A stretch of DNA of 14,401 nt from Akkermansiaceae bacterium UBA7890 (GCA_002501065.1 DLRK01000025.1:5741-20141), one strand, 5' to 3'. Shown: positions 1 through 7,745, numbered from the stretch's first letter. Made by a program: numbers and translations. Notes: generated by a model from the letters alone, not told the origin.

Positions 1-63
1 AGCATCTGCCTTGAGTTTGCGCGCCCTGACGATGCCGCCTTCTTCCAGTTCGGCGTGCAGTAG
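1..63 (+). CDS. 3' end of an unseen upstream gene (partial)
   Basis: The plus frame is open from the left edge to a TAG at 61-63. It gives a 20-residue tail, SICLEFARPDDAAFFQFGVQ, with mostly G or C in third positions. The next element is a CCTG-type intergenic repeat at 69-86, and repeats of this kind follow the stops of several other plus-strand genes here. This is therefore read as the C-terminus of a gene starting left of the window. The product cannot be identified from 20 residues. The complementary minus frame is also open (LLHAELEEGGIVRARKLKAD) but has no ATG, GTG or TTG start close by. It stays a weaker alternative. Confidence 0.42.
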   Translation, partial: SICLEFARPDDAAFFQFGVQ

Positions 64-68
64 TCCCC

Positions 69-86
69 CACCCTGTTTCCTGCACC
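69..86 (+). repeat. CCTG-type intergenic repeat, copy 1
   Basis: CACCCTGTTTCCTGCACC lies 5 bases after the TAG at 61-63. It matches CACCTGGTTCCTGCACC at 6736-6752 with one mismatch and one single-base gap. Both can be read as consecutive 7-base units of the form NNYCTGN. It is the most diverged of the copies and is called on similarity to the 6736 copy. Confidence 0.4.
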
Positions 87-176
87 CCCCACCATTTCCG
101 CATTCGGGACAGGTTGACGGAGGTCTTCTGTCTCGACGCTTGTCGGTCGCGAGTGGCCCGCTAGCCTGGAAGGACA

Positions 177-977
177 ATGAAATTCGGATTCTTCGCGGGC
201 TTGGCAGCATGCTCTCTCGGAGCAGGGCACTCGGGGGCAGAGGAAAAGCAATGGTTTGTGAATCGGAATCTCGTCTATGAACGAGGGAGCGCCCTGAGTG
301 AGGAATATTTGGGGAAGCATGCTCCGGAGTTTTCCAAGAGACTTGAATCCGTCATTCCCTGGATCGTGCGGATCGAAGTAAGGCACTCGTATATGAAGAA
401 CGGCTACAGCTCGAATCACGGCACGGGAATCATTTTAAAAGGCGGGCGGGTCCTCACTGCAAAACATGTTCTGACTGAGAAAGCCAAGGAGGGGAAGAAG
501 CAGATTCTCCTCACCACGACGGACGGACGGGGTTTTCCTGCAGAGATCATCAAGGAGGGGGAGAAGGATTGGGCCATGCTGCAGATCACCGGGAAAGAGA
601 GTCAGGAGATGGCAATGAAATCACCCGTGGTGATGGGGAAGGCGACGTCAAAGCAGATTACGGCCTTCTTTGGCTATCCCGCCCGATTGGGTCTCGACGA
701 AAAAGGGAGAGTGAAGTCGTTTCATCAGGGCAACGAGACGAAGGGGGTTCCGGCGAGCAAACTCTCGCCGCTCTTGGTGGTGGCCACCGTTTCCGATCCG
801 GAGGCGATGAAGCTCAAGCCGCTGGCAGGTTTCCCTCCGGTCGGGGGGATGAGTGGTGGGCCGGTGTTAAATATCGAAGGAAAAGTGATCGGAGTACAAA
901 ATTCCGTTTCCAAGACGACCGAGGACGCCACCGGAAAGGTCCTCTCCTACACGATTAATGCCACGCCCACCAGTTAG
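177..977 (+). CDS. Secreted trypsin-like serine protease (S1 family)
   Basis: A 266-residue exported protein predicted to cleave peptide bonds outside the cytoplasm. The N-terminus (MKFGFFAGLAACSLGAGHSGA) is a signal peptide, with likely cleavage near residue 21. The chymotrypsin-fold landmarks appear in order. TAKHV gives His97, EKDWAMLQI gives Asp131 and GGMSGGPVLN gives Ser226. The oxyanion-hole glycine precedes Ser226, and the usual GxVIGVQ strand follows at about 235-241. No PDZ domain or second domain follows, so it is a bare protease rather than a full DegP/HtrA. The start at 177 is supported by a GGAAGGA ribosome site at 168-174, although the spacing is short. The protein ends at SYTINATPTS, soon after the last core strand. 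Relatives often carry a further helix there, so slight C-terminal trimming is possible. The family call is firm; the substrate is unknown. Confidence 0.88.
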   Translation: MKFGFFAGLAACSLGAGHSGAEEKQWFVNRNLVYERGSALSEEYLGKHAPEFSKRLESVIPWIVRIEVRHSYMKNGYSSNHGTGIILKGGRVLTAKHVLTEKAKEGKKQILLTTTDGRGFPAEIIKEGEKDWAMLQITGKESQEMAMKSPVVMGKATSKQITAFFGYPARLGLDEKGRVKSFHQGNETKGVPASKLSPLLVVATVSDPEAMKLKPLAGFPPVGGMSGGPVLNIEGKVIGVQNSVSKTTEDATGKVLSYTINATPTS

Positions 978-1000
978 GTGACGGGAGACCGATAGAGCAC

Positions 1001-1093
1001 TCAGGATTTCGGCAGCCAATCGAGTTTGACGAGGAAGGCATCTGCTTCCTGGAGCCTCTCATCATGATGTTTTCCGCGGTTGAAAAACCCGTC
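1001..1093 (-). pseudogene. C-terminal remnant of an alpha/beta-hydrolase (esterase-type)
   Basis: Read leftward, 30 codons and a TGA at 1003-1001 give GDGFFNRGKHHDERLQEADA followed by FLVKLDWLPKS. This resembles the end of secreted esterase/lipase-type alpha/beta-hydrolases, where GHGFFN carries the catalytic His and is followed by a helix of the form xxADxFLxSLGWL. Here the His position reads Asp (GDGFF). There is no start codon, and the upstream side runs directly into the palindromic repeat at 1095-1112. I read it as a dead 3' fragment whose gene body was lost. The family match rests on recalled motifs. The plus strand is also open across this stretch, but its translation resembles nothing I know. 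Confidence 0.6.
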
Positions 1094-1094
1094 C

Positions 1095-1112
1095 CCCGCA
1101 CCCTGATACGGG
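1095..1112. repeat. Intergenic palindrome (CCCGCACCCTGATGCGG family), copy 2
   Basis: CCCGCACCCTGATACGGG is 16 of 17 identical to the copies at 5711 and 7397. CCCG pairs with CGGG at the ends. The G-to-A change at base 14 is offset by an extra outer G, so hairpin potential is kept. It has the same orientation as the other two copies and directly abuts the decayed hydrolase fragment at 1001-1093. No T-run follows, so it is not a typical intrinsic terminator. The rest of the gap up to 1227 shows nothing else recognisable. Confidence 0.7.
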
Positions 1113-1227
1113 AGTATGGACGTGTGTATTCCATCGGTTCAGTCAATGCATTTCAGAATCCCTGTAGCCGCCGCGAGTAATTGAATTCCCTCCTTCAGTT
1201 CCGTCACATTTCTCCTACCATTGAACG

Positions 1228-4200
1228 GTGATTCCCACCCTCACCCGCACGGCCGTTGGCATTGTTCTCGCCTTGCTGCTCCCCGGAAATGCAGTAGCGG
1301 GTGAGTCACTGGGGCCTTCGAGTCGGCGAACACCGCTCGTAATCTCGGAGATCATGTATCATCCGTCGGAGAGAGTTGATGGATTAAATGGTGAGTTCGT
1401 CGAACTCCATAACTCGCAGCCCTGGGCAGAAGATCTTTCCGGCTATCGCCTGTCCGGGGCAGTAGATTTCGAGTTTCCAGCCAATACCGTGATCCCGGGA
1501 GGTGGTTTTCTCGTTGTCGCCAGCTCACCATCTGATTCTGAATCCCTCTTCGGCATTCAGGATGTTCTCGGACCCTATGCCGGCCAGCTCTCCAATGATG
1601 GTGAAACCGTGCGCCTGCGCAATCCAAGCGGGGCGGTTCTGCTCGAAATTCCGTATCAGGACGGAGACGGTTGGCCGCTCGCGGCCGATGGCCTCGGACA
1701 CTCTCTGGTGCTGGCGAGCCCCTCTTTTGGTGAATCGAATCGAGCGGCCTGGGCGGCAAGTGAGACGATAAACGGCTCGCCCGGAACGCACCATGAACCT
1801 GACACGGAGCCATGGAGCGCGGTGGTCATCAACGAGGTGAACGGTCATCCAACTGAGCCCGGGATCGGCTTTGTTGAAATTCTCAACCGCGGAAAAACTC
1901 CGATCGAGCTAGATGAAATGCGGCTCTCGGTGAACCGCTCTCCCGGTGTTGTGATCCCCCCCGACACGACCCTCGCTTCAGGGGAGTGCCTCGTGATCAC
2001 GGCCCAAGATCCCGACCTGCTTCTTGATGGACGCCCGTTCCTCCTGGCGCTCATGAATCCCGAGAACACCAGGGTTCTGGATGCGATACGGTATTCGCCA
2101 CATTCGCCGGGAACGAGCTCAGGACGTGTTCCCGATGGCTCCCTCAGCTGGAAGCCCCTGGCAACAGCCTCCCCTGGATCAGCGAACGGGCCCGCGCTTG
2201 AACCTGCAATCGTCATAAACGAAATCATGTTTCATGCGATCTCCGAATTGGCGGCGGACGAGTACCTTGAACTCTACAACCGCAGCGCAGATCCGGTCGA
2301 TGTGAGCGGCTGGAGAATTGATGGCGGGATCCAGCACACGATCCCCGAAGGCACAACCATTCCCTCTTCGGGCTACCTCGTCATCGCCAAAGACGTAGTC
2401 AGGCTCCGCAGCAATCATCTGCAATTGAATGCCACCAACTCAACGGGAGATTATGAAGGCAACTTGTCCAACGGTGGAGAGTCCTTGAAACTCCTGAGGC
2501 CCGCTGAATGGCACTTTCCAGATGATCTGCTTGAAGCCCCACTCATCCTGATGGACGCAGTCACCTACCAGGATGACAACCGGAGAAACCGTTGGGCGGA
2601 CGGGGGCGGCAGCAGCCTCGAGTTGATCGATCCCCACAGTAACAACGACCTCGCGGAAAACTGGGGTGACAGTGATGAGTCCGAGAAATCGCAATGGACC
2701 ACCGTGGAGGTGACTGCGGATCTGTCCCGCATATCCGGATTGACCCCGACGTCTCTGCAGATCCTTCTCCTGGCAGCCGGAGAAATGCTGGTCGACGACA
2801 TCGAGGTGTTCAGGCCCGGTTCGAGCAATCGCGTGAGGAATGCCGGTTTTGAATCCGCCACTGACTGGGTTTTTCAAGGGAACCACGAGAGATCGAAATA
2901 CCGGGAGGCGAGCGACAACGAGAGCCGGACCTTGCTCGTGAAAGCATCCGGTCGCGGTGATCCTCATTCGAACCGAATTCGCCAGACCATTTCAAGCGGT
3001 CTGGCGGCCCCCGGACAAGCGACCATCCGTGCCAGGATTCGCTGGTTGCGTGGCCATTCCGAAATCCTGTTCCGTCTTCGGGGCAACTACATGGAAGCGG
3101 TGGGCAGGGCGCAATTGCCGGCAAACCTCGGGACCCCTGGATTGCAAAACAGCCGGTGGGTTGAAAACGCCCCCCCCGTGATTCGCGATGTCTCCCACTC
3201 CCCCGTTTTACCAGCGGCATCCGAACCCGTAACGGTGACCGCTGCGGTCAGTGATCCCGATGGAGTGGGAGGAGTCATCCTGCACTACCGGGTCGATATC
3301 AGCGGAGGGGCTACGGGTGAGGTCATGATGAAGGATGACGGTCTCACTCCAGATGAAAGAGCGGGAGACGGGACATATTCCGCAACGATCCCCGGACAAT
3401 CCACCGGTCGACTGGTGGCCTTTCACCTTGAATCAACAGACGACAATCAAGCCACACCCGCAACGGGCACCTTTCCCGCGGTGGTGCCGGAGCAGGAATG
3501 CCTGATCCGCTTTGGAGACTCGATCGCTCCGGGGGGCTTCGGGGACTATCGGCTCTGGTTCACCCGCGACACCCTGAGTCGGTGGACCGCAAACTCACGG
3601 GGCAAGGCCAGCAATGAACCACTGGACGTCACCTTCGTTTACAATGGCGAGCGCGCATTCTATAACGTGGGAGGCAAGTACTCCGGGAGCTTCTTCAACA
3701 GTCCCGACTACACCGGGCCAACCTCTGGGCCCTGTGACTACGCCTGCCGCTTCTACGGGGACGAGCCTTTTCTCGGAGCGACGCGGATCATTCTCTCCTG
3801 GCCGGGACTGACTGGCGCCCCGGACGACACCGCGCAGCACGAACAGTTTTCCTATTGGCTCGCATCCCAACTCGGGCTCCCCTTCAACTACCGCCGCTAT
3901 GTCAGCGTGATTGTCAATGGAGTGCGCCGGGGCACCGTGATGGAAGACACCCAAAGACCAAATTCCGACATGCTGCGGCAGTGGTTCCCCGGAGACAGCG
4001 CCGGAGAATTGTTCAAGATCCAGCTGCGCTACGAAAGCAACGACGCTGCCACAAACAGCCTCCTCTGGGGACTCTTGCCTGCCACCCTTGAGCGCAGGTC
4101 TAATCCTGATGGGAGTCTGCGGACCAGCGCTTATCGTTGGCACTGGACACCGCAGGCGATTGGAAATTCCCCCAACTCCTTCGACAGCATCTTCCAGTTG

Positions 4201-5694
4201 GTGGAAACCCTCGCCATCCAGGACACCGCCTCCTACACCCGGGCGGTCCGGTCGCTTCTCGATATCGAGCAATGGATGGGGATCCTTGCCGTGGAACACA
4301 TCGTTGGGAATTGGGACAGCTATGGCTATGGCAACGGACAGAACATGTATGCCTACAAGCCCGCCGGCGACCGGTGGAAACTCATGATCTGGGATCTCGA
4401 TATCAGTTGTGGCTCGACCTATGGAGACCGTGCGTCCACCAACCTCTTTTCGCTCTCCAACCCGATCCCGTTCTTCCCGGTCGATGGCGATCGTGAAATC
4501 GTGGGCAGAATGTATGAACACCCCGAGTTTGTCCGGGCCTACTGGCGAACCCTGGAAGAAGCCGCCCGCGGTCCCATGACGGCGGAGCGAGTTTCAACGT
4601 TGGTCGATACGAAGTACAACGCGCTGAGGACCAGTTTCGGAGGCACTATCCAATCTCCGAGTGCGATCAAGACCTACATGCGACAACGACAGAATCTAAT
4701 TCTGCAGCAACTCGCAAGCAATGTGGCGGCCGGGTTTGAGATTATCACCCCTTCAACGCCGGGCATTTTAACAGATTCTTCTCCACTGGTGATCCGGGGC
4801 AGCGCACCGGTTTCCATTCAGGAAATCAGAGCAAACGGGGTGGCCGTCACTCCCCGGTGGACCTCCCCCACCGCATGGGAGCTCACCATCCCGCTCTTCG
4901 AATCAGAGAACGAGTTTCTGATTGAGGGATTTGATCGCCACGGCGATCCGGTCGATTCGGCCACTTCCCGGTTGTCCGTCACCTTCACGGGAGGAATCGA
5001 TCCGGAAAGCCCCAACATTGTGATCAATGAATGGATGGCGTCAAACCAGTCAACCCTCGTCGACCCAGCCGACGGTCGGCCCGAAGACTGGCTGGAGCTC
5101 TACAATGCCGGTAGCGAGCCCATCGATCTGGCGGGCTACACCCTGACTGATGATCTGAACTTTCCGAGTCGTTGGACCTTTCCCATCGACACAATTATTG
5201 AACCAGATGGGTATCTGTTGATCTGGCTGGACGGCGACCTCGCACAACAAGACCCAGCCCTGGATCAGTGGCACGCGAGCTTTTCCCTCAACAGTGCGGG
5301 CGAGCGCATAGGCTTCTTTACGCCGGAAGGCGTGCGCGTCGATGCCGTGGAGTTCGGCCCCCAAGAGACCGATCTCAGCGTCGGGCGAACACCCGATGGA
5401 GTGCGAACCCAGCCGGTTTGCCTTGCTAGCCCAACACCTGGAAAGGCCAATCGCCCCAGGTGCCCGTTCCGGATCCTGGAGATTACGCTCTCCAGTCCGC
5501 AGCGCGTGCGACTGACCTGGCGAAGCACACCGGGTGAACTCTACGTAGTGGAGCAAAGCGAGAGCATGGAGCCTGCCTCCTGGACGGAAGTCTCCGAATT
5601 AGTCACGGCAGAAAAATGGAGCACAACAACTGAGATCGGGCGCCTTGAAAATCAAATTGGCGCGTATTACCGCGTGAAACTCGTCACGCCGTAA
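1228..5694 (+). CDS. Secreted lamin-tail-domain / CotH-kinase multidomain protein
   Basis: A 1488-residue exported protein. The start is GTG; an in-frame TGA at 1222-1224 rules out an earlier start, and no clear ribosome site is seen. The signal peptide ends near AVAGE (residue 25). Three lamin-tail (LTD) beta domains follow, opening with VISEIMYHP (about 36-190), VVINEVNGHP (about 197-322) and IVINEIMFHA (about 327-470). Next is a jelly-roll-like region with NAGFESATDW (about 480-645), then an Ig-like module (about 650-750). A CotH-type protein-kinase domain spans about 785-1165, with GNWDSYGYGNGQN (Asp1030) and WDLD (Asp1056, Asp1058) as likely catalytic and metal-binding residues. An Ig-like segment (about 1175-1255) and a fourth LTD opening with IVINEWMASN (about 1263-1410) follow. 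The last 75 residues are a beta module (LTWRSTPGELYVVEQ) ending in YYRVKL. CotH of Bacillus phosphorylates spore-coat proteins; here a surface or secreted target is inferred. Confidence 0.9.
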   Translation: MIPTLTRTAVGIVLALLLPGNAVAGESLGPSSRRTPLVISEIMYHPSERVDGLNGEFVELHNSQPWAEDLSGYRLSGAVDFEFPANTVIPGGGFLVVASSPSDSESLFGIQDVLGPYAGQLSNDGETVRLRNPSGAVLLEIPYQDGDGWPLAADGLGHSLVLASPSFGESNRAAWAASETINGSPGTHHEPDTEPWSAVVINEVNGHPTEPGIGFVEILNRGKTPIELDEMRLSVNRSPGVVIPPDTTLASGECLVITAQDPDLLLDGRPFLLALMNPENTRVLDAIRYSPHSPGTSSGRVPDGSLSWKPLATASPGSANGPALEPAIVINEIMFHAISELAADEYLELYNRSADPVDVSGWRIDGGIQHTIPEGTTIPSSGYLVIAKDVVRLRSNHLQLNATNSTGDYEGNLSNGGESLKLLRPAEWHFPDDLLEAPLILMDAVTYQDDNRRNRWADGGGSSLELIDPHSNNDLAENWGDSDESEKSQWTTVEVTADLSRISGLTPTSLQILLLAAGEMLVDDIEVFRPGSSNRVRNAGFESATDWVFQGNHERSKYREASDNESRTLLVKASGRGDPHSNRIRQTISSGLAAPGQATIRARIRWLRGHSEILFRLRGNYMEAVGRAQLPANLGTPGLQNSRWVENAPPVIRDVSHSPVLPAASEPVTVTAAVSDPDGVGGVILHYRVDISGGATGEVMMKDDGLTPDERAGDGTYSATIPGQSTGRLVAFHLESTDDNQATPATGTFPAVVPEQECLIRFGDSIAPGGFGDYRLWFTRDTLSRWTANSRGKASNEPLDVTFVYNGERAFYNVGGKYSGSFFNSPDYTGPTSGPCDYACRFYGDEPFLGATRIILSWPGLTGAPDDTAQHEQFSYWLASQLGLPFNYRRYVSVIVNGVRRGTVMEDTQRPNSDMLRQWFPGDSAGELFKIQLRYESNDAATNSLLWGLLPATLERRSNPDGSLRTSAYRWHWTPQAIGNSPNSFDSIFQLVETLAIQDTASYTRAVRSLLDIEQWMGILAVEHIVGNWDSYGYGNGQNMYAYKPAGDRWKLMIWDLDISCGSTYGDRASTNLFSLSNPIPFFPVDGDREIVGRMYEHPEFVRAYWRTLEEAARGPMTAERVSTLVDTKYNALRTSFGGTIQSPSAIKTYMRQRQNLILQQLASNVAAGFEIITPSTPGILTDSSPLVIRGSAPVSIQEIRANGVAVTPRWTSPTAWELTIPLFESENEFLIEGFDRHGDPVDSATSRLSVTFTGGIDPESPNIVINEWMASNQSTLVDPADGRPEDWLELYNAGSEPIDLAGYTLTDDLNFPSRWTFPIDTIIEPDGYLLIWLDGDLAQQDPALDQWHASFSLNSAGERIGFFTPEGVRVDAVEFGPQETDLSVGRTPDGVRTQPVCLASPTPGKANRPRCPFRILEITLSSPQRVRLTWRSTPGELYVVEQSESMEPASWTEVSELVTAEKWSTTTEIGRLENQIGAYYRVKLVTP

Positions 5695-5710
5695 CGGGTG
5701 GCCATAGACT

Positions 5711-5727
5711 CCCGCACCCTGATGCGG
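5711..5727. repeat. Intergenic palindrome (CCCGCACCCTGATGCGG family), copy 3
   Basis: CCCGCACCCTGATGCGG lies 16 bases after the stop of the LTD/CotH gene. CCGCA and TGCGG form a perfect 5-base stem around CCCTGA. It is identical over 17 bases to the copy at 7397-7413. There is no T-run, so a strong terminator is unlikely, though an RNA 3'-end hairpin is possible. A GTG at 5727 that would extend the ankyrin gene upstream overlaps this palindrome, which argues against that start. Confidence 0.75.
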
Positions 5728-5801
5728 TGGGCTGCTACCCTTGCAGGTCTAGCGCCTTTTTGGAGCAGGCTAACTTCCGGCAAGCCTTACACTCTGATCC
5801 C

Positions 5802-6710
5802 ATGAAAGCCGCGCCCCTGTTCGCTATTCTACTACCCCTTCTGTTTGGAAGGTGTGAGAAGAAGGAGTCTCTTACTGAGGTTCAGCCCTCGCTTCCCGAG
5901 GAGAAACCAATAGAGGATCCTGCGAAGAAGCCAATGGACCCAGAGGCCAAAGCGGAACTGCTTGCCGCTGTCAAAAAAGGAGACCTAGCAGCAGTTAAAC
6001 AGCGCTTAGCTAATGGTGCTGATGTGAATGCGAAGCTGTCCAATCTTGATGAGACTGCTTTGCATCTAGCGGCGGGGGGAGGGCATAAGGAAATCGTCGA
6101 ACTGCTTATCGCTGCAGGCGCGGATGTAAATAGGCAGTCCGCGATGCCTACAAATGACGGTAACCGCCGCACACCACTCGATAATGCCCGTTTCCAAATG
6201 TATGGCTTTGGTCATGCAACTCCACCGGCGAATCTTCCTAAGGAGCACCGTCATCATAAATTCAAGGCAATTGCAGACGTTCTCACGAAGAACGGAGGGC
6301 ATTCCGGATCGATTTTTGTTGCAGCAAAATCCGGAGATATTGTCGGGGTTAAAGCGCTGATGAATGGCAAGGTGAATTTGAATAAAACTGGTCTAGACGG
6401 AAGAACTCCTTTGCATTTGGCGGCTGAAAACGGGCACAAGGAAATCGCCTCTTTATTCCTTGATATAGGAGCCCAAGCAGATTTCGGAAATTGGTCTGAT
6501 AAAACGGCACTCCATTACGCTGCTGAAAAAGGCCACATTGAAATTATTGAACTGCTCCTCTCCAAGGGTGCAAATGTGAATGGCTTAGGAGGTGCCCAGA
6601 AAAGAACGCCTTTGGACTTCGCTACAGGTTTTAAAAGAAACAAAGCCGCTGCCTTCCTTCGTGCAAAGAAGGCTAAGACTGGTGAAGAATTGGAAGCTGA
6701 AGGGAAGTGA
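5802..6710 (+). CDS. Exported ankyrin-repeat protein
   Basis: A 302-residue protein taken from the ATG at 5802. The longer GTG start at 5727 adds 25 unlikely residues and overlaps a repeat. The N-terminus MKAAPLFAILLPLLFGRC is hydrophobic with Cys18 at the right distance, but Arg at -1 makes a poor lipobox, so lipidation is uncertain. After a Pro/Glu/Lys linker come ankyrin repeats. The first block is at about 50-130 (ETALHLAAGGGHKEIVELLI, then RTPLDNA). The second is at about 168-285 (RTPLHLAAENGHKEIASLFL, KTALHYAAEKGHIEIIELLL, RTPLDFA). The C-terminus KTGEELEAEGK is a tail I associate with a family of small verrucomicrobial ankyrin proteins. LTKNGGHSG at about 161-169 resembles the same tail internally, suggesting an internal duplication. 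Ankyrin repeats bind proteins; the partner is unknown. Base use is visibly A/T-richer than in the neighbours, hinting at a different origin. No Shine-Dalgarno site is evident. Confidence 0.86.
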   Translation: MKAAPLFAILLPLLFGRCEKKESLTEVQPSLPEEKPIEDPAKKPMDPEAKAELLAAVKKGDLAAVKQRLANGADVNAKLSNLDETALHLAAGGGHKEIVELLIAAGADVNRQSAMPTNDGNRRTPLDNARFQMYGFGHATPPANLPKEHRHHKFKAIADVLTKNGGHSGSIFVAAKSGDIVGVKALMNGKVNLNKTGLDGRTPLHLAAENGHKEIASLFLDIGAQADFGNWSDKTALHYAAEKGHIEIIELLLSKGANVNGLGGAQKRTPLDFATGFKRNKAAAFLRAKKAKTGEELEAEGK

Positions 6711-6735
6711 CACCCCACCCTTAACCCGTGCACCG

Positions 6736-6761
6736 CACCTGGTTCCTGCACCGTGACGGGG
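6736..6761. repeat. CCTG-type intergenic repeat, copy 4 (diverged)
   Basis: Two overlapping similarities are visible. Bases 6736-6752 (CACCTGGTTCCTGCACC) match 69-86 with one mismatch and one gap. Bases 6745-6761 (CCTGCACCGTGACGGGG) match the 17-base palindrome consensus at 13 of 17 positions. The copy starts 25 bases after the ankyrin stop. Flanking CCCACCC (6714-6720) and GGGTGGG (from about 6759) could close a longer imperfect stem. It links the palindrome copies to the heptad-type copies. Confidence 0.45.
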
Positions 6762-6869
6762 TGGGTTCCGGTGTCTGCTTTCCCTGCCTCAGGCAATCTG
6801 ATAAGGGCTGGGAGAGACATGAAATCACTCCAAGCCTTTCTTGCACTCTGTGCGCTATCCGCAAGGGGG

Positions 6870-7394
6870 ATGAACACGCCACTCCTCCTGATTGTGTCTC
6901 TCCTGTCTATCGGCCTCCTCGGGTCCTGCGTCACCCCCGCCTCGTTCGGGGAGGAACCCGGTCATCTGACAGCTGATCAGCAATTCGCCAAGGTGAAGTC
7001 TTTGGTCGGTCATTGGTACCGGACGGATGGAGCGCCCACCGACGGGGCTTACGCGACTTACCGGATGGTGGCGAAGGACTCCGTTGTTGAAGAACGGATT
7101 TTTCCGGGAACGGAAAGGGAGATGGTGACCATGTATTTTGTGGACAAGGACCGTCTCAAGCTGGCTCACTTCGCTTTTACGGGAATTCACCCCACCATGG
7201 CGGCCAGGCCTGGCGGCGCAGATTTGCTTGAGTTTGGTTTCCTTGGGGCGGCAAACCTCAAGTCGCCTGAGGCGAGGCACATTCACGAGCACTCCTTTTC
7301 CTTCCTGGGTAAGAATCGCATCAATGCTACCTGGATCCGCTGGATTGGGGGGAAGGAAGCTGAACGGCTCCATTTTCCTCTTGCGCGGCGTTGA
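6870..7394 (+). CDS. Small lipoprotein, DUF1579-like / lipocalin-type beta barrel
   Basis: A 174-residue putative lipoprotein. MNTPLLLIVSLLSIGLLGSC gives a lipobox LGSC with the lipidated Cys at 20. The mature part begins VTPASFGEE and has a beta-rich pattern opening with LVGHWYR (about 45-51). SVVEERIFPGTEREMVTMYF (about 71-90), RLKLAHFAFTG and ARHIHEHSFSFLGKNRINATW (about 135-155) follow. The order, with GT..EMVTMY and a late H.H motif, resembles a widespread uncharacterised family with a lipocalin or nitrobindin-like fold, often grouped near DUF1579; the link is from memory. The start is uncertain. The ATG at 6870 has AAGGGGG directly against it, whereas an in-frame ATG at 6819 has GGGAGAG at 6810-6816 at better spacing and adds 17 residues. 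I prefer 6870 because it gives a normal-length lipoprotein signal. The function is unknown; the product probably sits in an envelope membrane. Confidence 0.72.
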   Translation: MNTPLLLIVSLLSIGLLGSCVTPASFGEEPGHLTADQQFAKVKSLVGHWYRTDGAPTDGAYATYRMVAKDSVVEERIFPGTEREMVTMYFVDKDRLKLAHFAFTGIHPTMAARPGGADLLEFGFLGAANLKSPEARHIHEHSFSFLGKNRINATWIRWIGGKEAERLHFPLARR

Positions 7395-7396
7395 GC

Positions 7397-7413
7397 CCCG
7401 CACCCTGATGCGG
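7397..7413. repeat. Intergenic palindrome (CCCGCACCCTGATGCGG family), copy 5
   Basis: A second exact 17-base copy of CCCGCACCCTGATGCGG, starting 2 bases after the stop of the lipoprotein gene and in the same orientation as the copies at 1095 and 5711. Stem CCGCA/TGCGG, loop CCCTGA. A three-unit 7-base tandem (7424-7444) and the truncated end of the sialate O-acetylesterase remnant follow immediately. Confidence 0.78.
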
Positions 7414-7423
7414 CGGCTCCGGT

Positions 7424-7444
7424 GCCCTGAGATCTGAACCCTGA
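7424..7444 (+). repeat. Three tandem 7-base units (NNYCTGA)
   Basis: The 21 bases read GCCCTGA, GATCTGA, ACCCTGA. Each unit ends in YCTGA, at an exact 7-base period. CCTGAGATCTGAAC inside it matches CCTGACATCTGAAC at 8787-8800 in all but one base, where it forms part of a hairpin. The array overlaps the point where the acetylesterase remnant loses family similarity (about 7437). Confidence 0.5.
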
Positions 7445-7745
7445 GTTTCCGGTCCTCGGAAGAGGCCGGCATCGGGTCGAGGGTCACCGTCCATTTGCCG
7501 TCTTTGCAGACCGCGGCGATCTTCCTCTGACCAGCAAACTCAATGGCCGCTTCCGCGCCTTCCTCGGCCCAGCCCCGGATCATGATCAGCGGGTCGCGTT
7601 GCATCCCCGCGTGATCCAGGAAGAGATTGCCCAATTCCAACTCGGAAGCTCCAGCGGGAGCCCTCAGGGTTGCGATACGGCCGGCCTTTGAAAGGGCCTT
7701 GAGAAAGGCCATCCCTCCGAGTAAAATTTCAATCAAATCACCCAT
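7437..7745 (-). pseudogene. N-terminal remnant of a sialate O-acetylesterase
   Basis: Read leftward, codons 35-103 give ELELGNLFLDHAGMQRD, then IMIRGWAEEGAEAAIEFAGQ, then DGKWTVTLDPMPASSE. This is the N-terminal beta domain of secreted sialate O-acetylesterases, whose typical form is LFSDHMVLQRD ... WGWA.PG..V.V.F.GQ ... DGKW...L.PM.A. The normal family length is roughly 450-550 residues with an SGNH hydrolase domain, and that domain is absent. Similarity stops at about 7437, next to the 7-base tandem and palindrome, and the frame then reads into the antisense of the lipoprotein gene. The first 34 residues from the ATG at 7745 do not form a signal peptide. This ATG shares CATG with the ATG of the phosphoesterase gene on the other strand. 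Several family positions have drifted (for example HAGMQRD). I call it a dead fragment; the missing catalytic part makes activity very unlikely. Confidence 0.68.

Noticed and set aside
3595..4521. A 308-codon open frame on the minus strand inside the LTD/CotH gene
   Set aside because: It lies fully antisense to a well-supported CotH kinase region, its translation has no recognisable motif, and it arises from the GC-rich codon pattern of the sense strand.
5727..5801. Upstream GTG start for the ankyrin gene
   Set aside because: It overlaps the palindromic repeat, adds 25 residues ahead of a hydrophobic export signal, and has no ribosome site.
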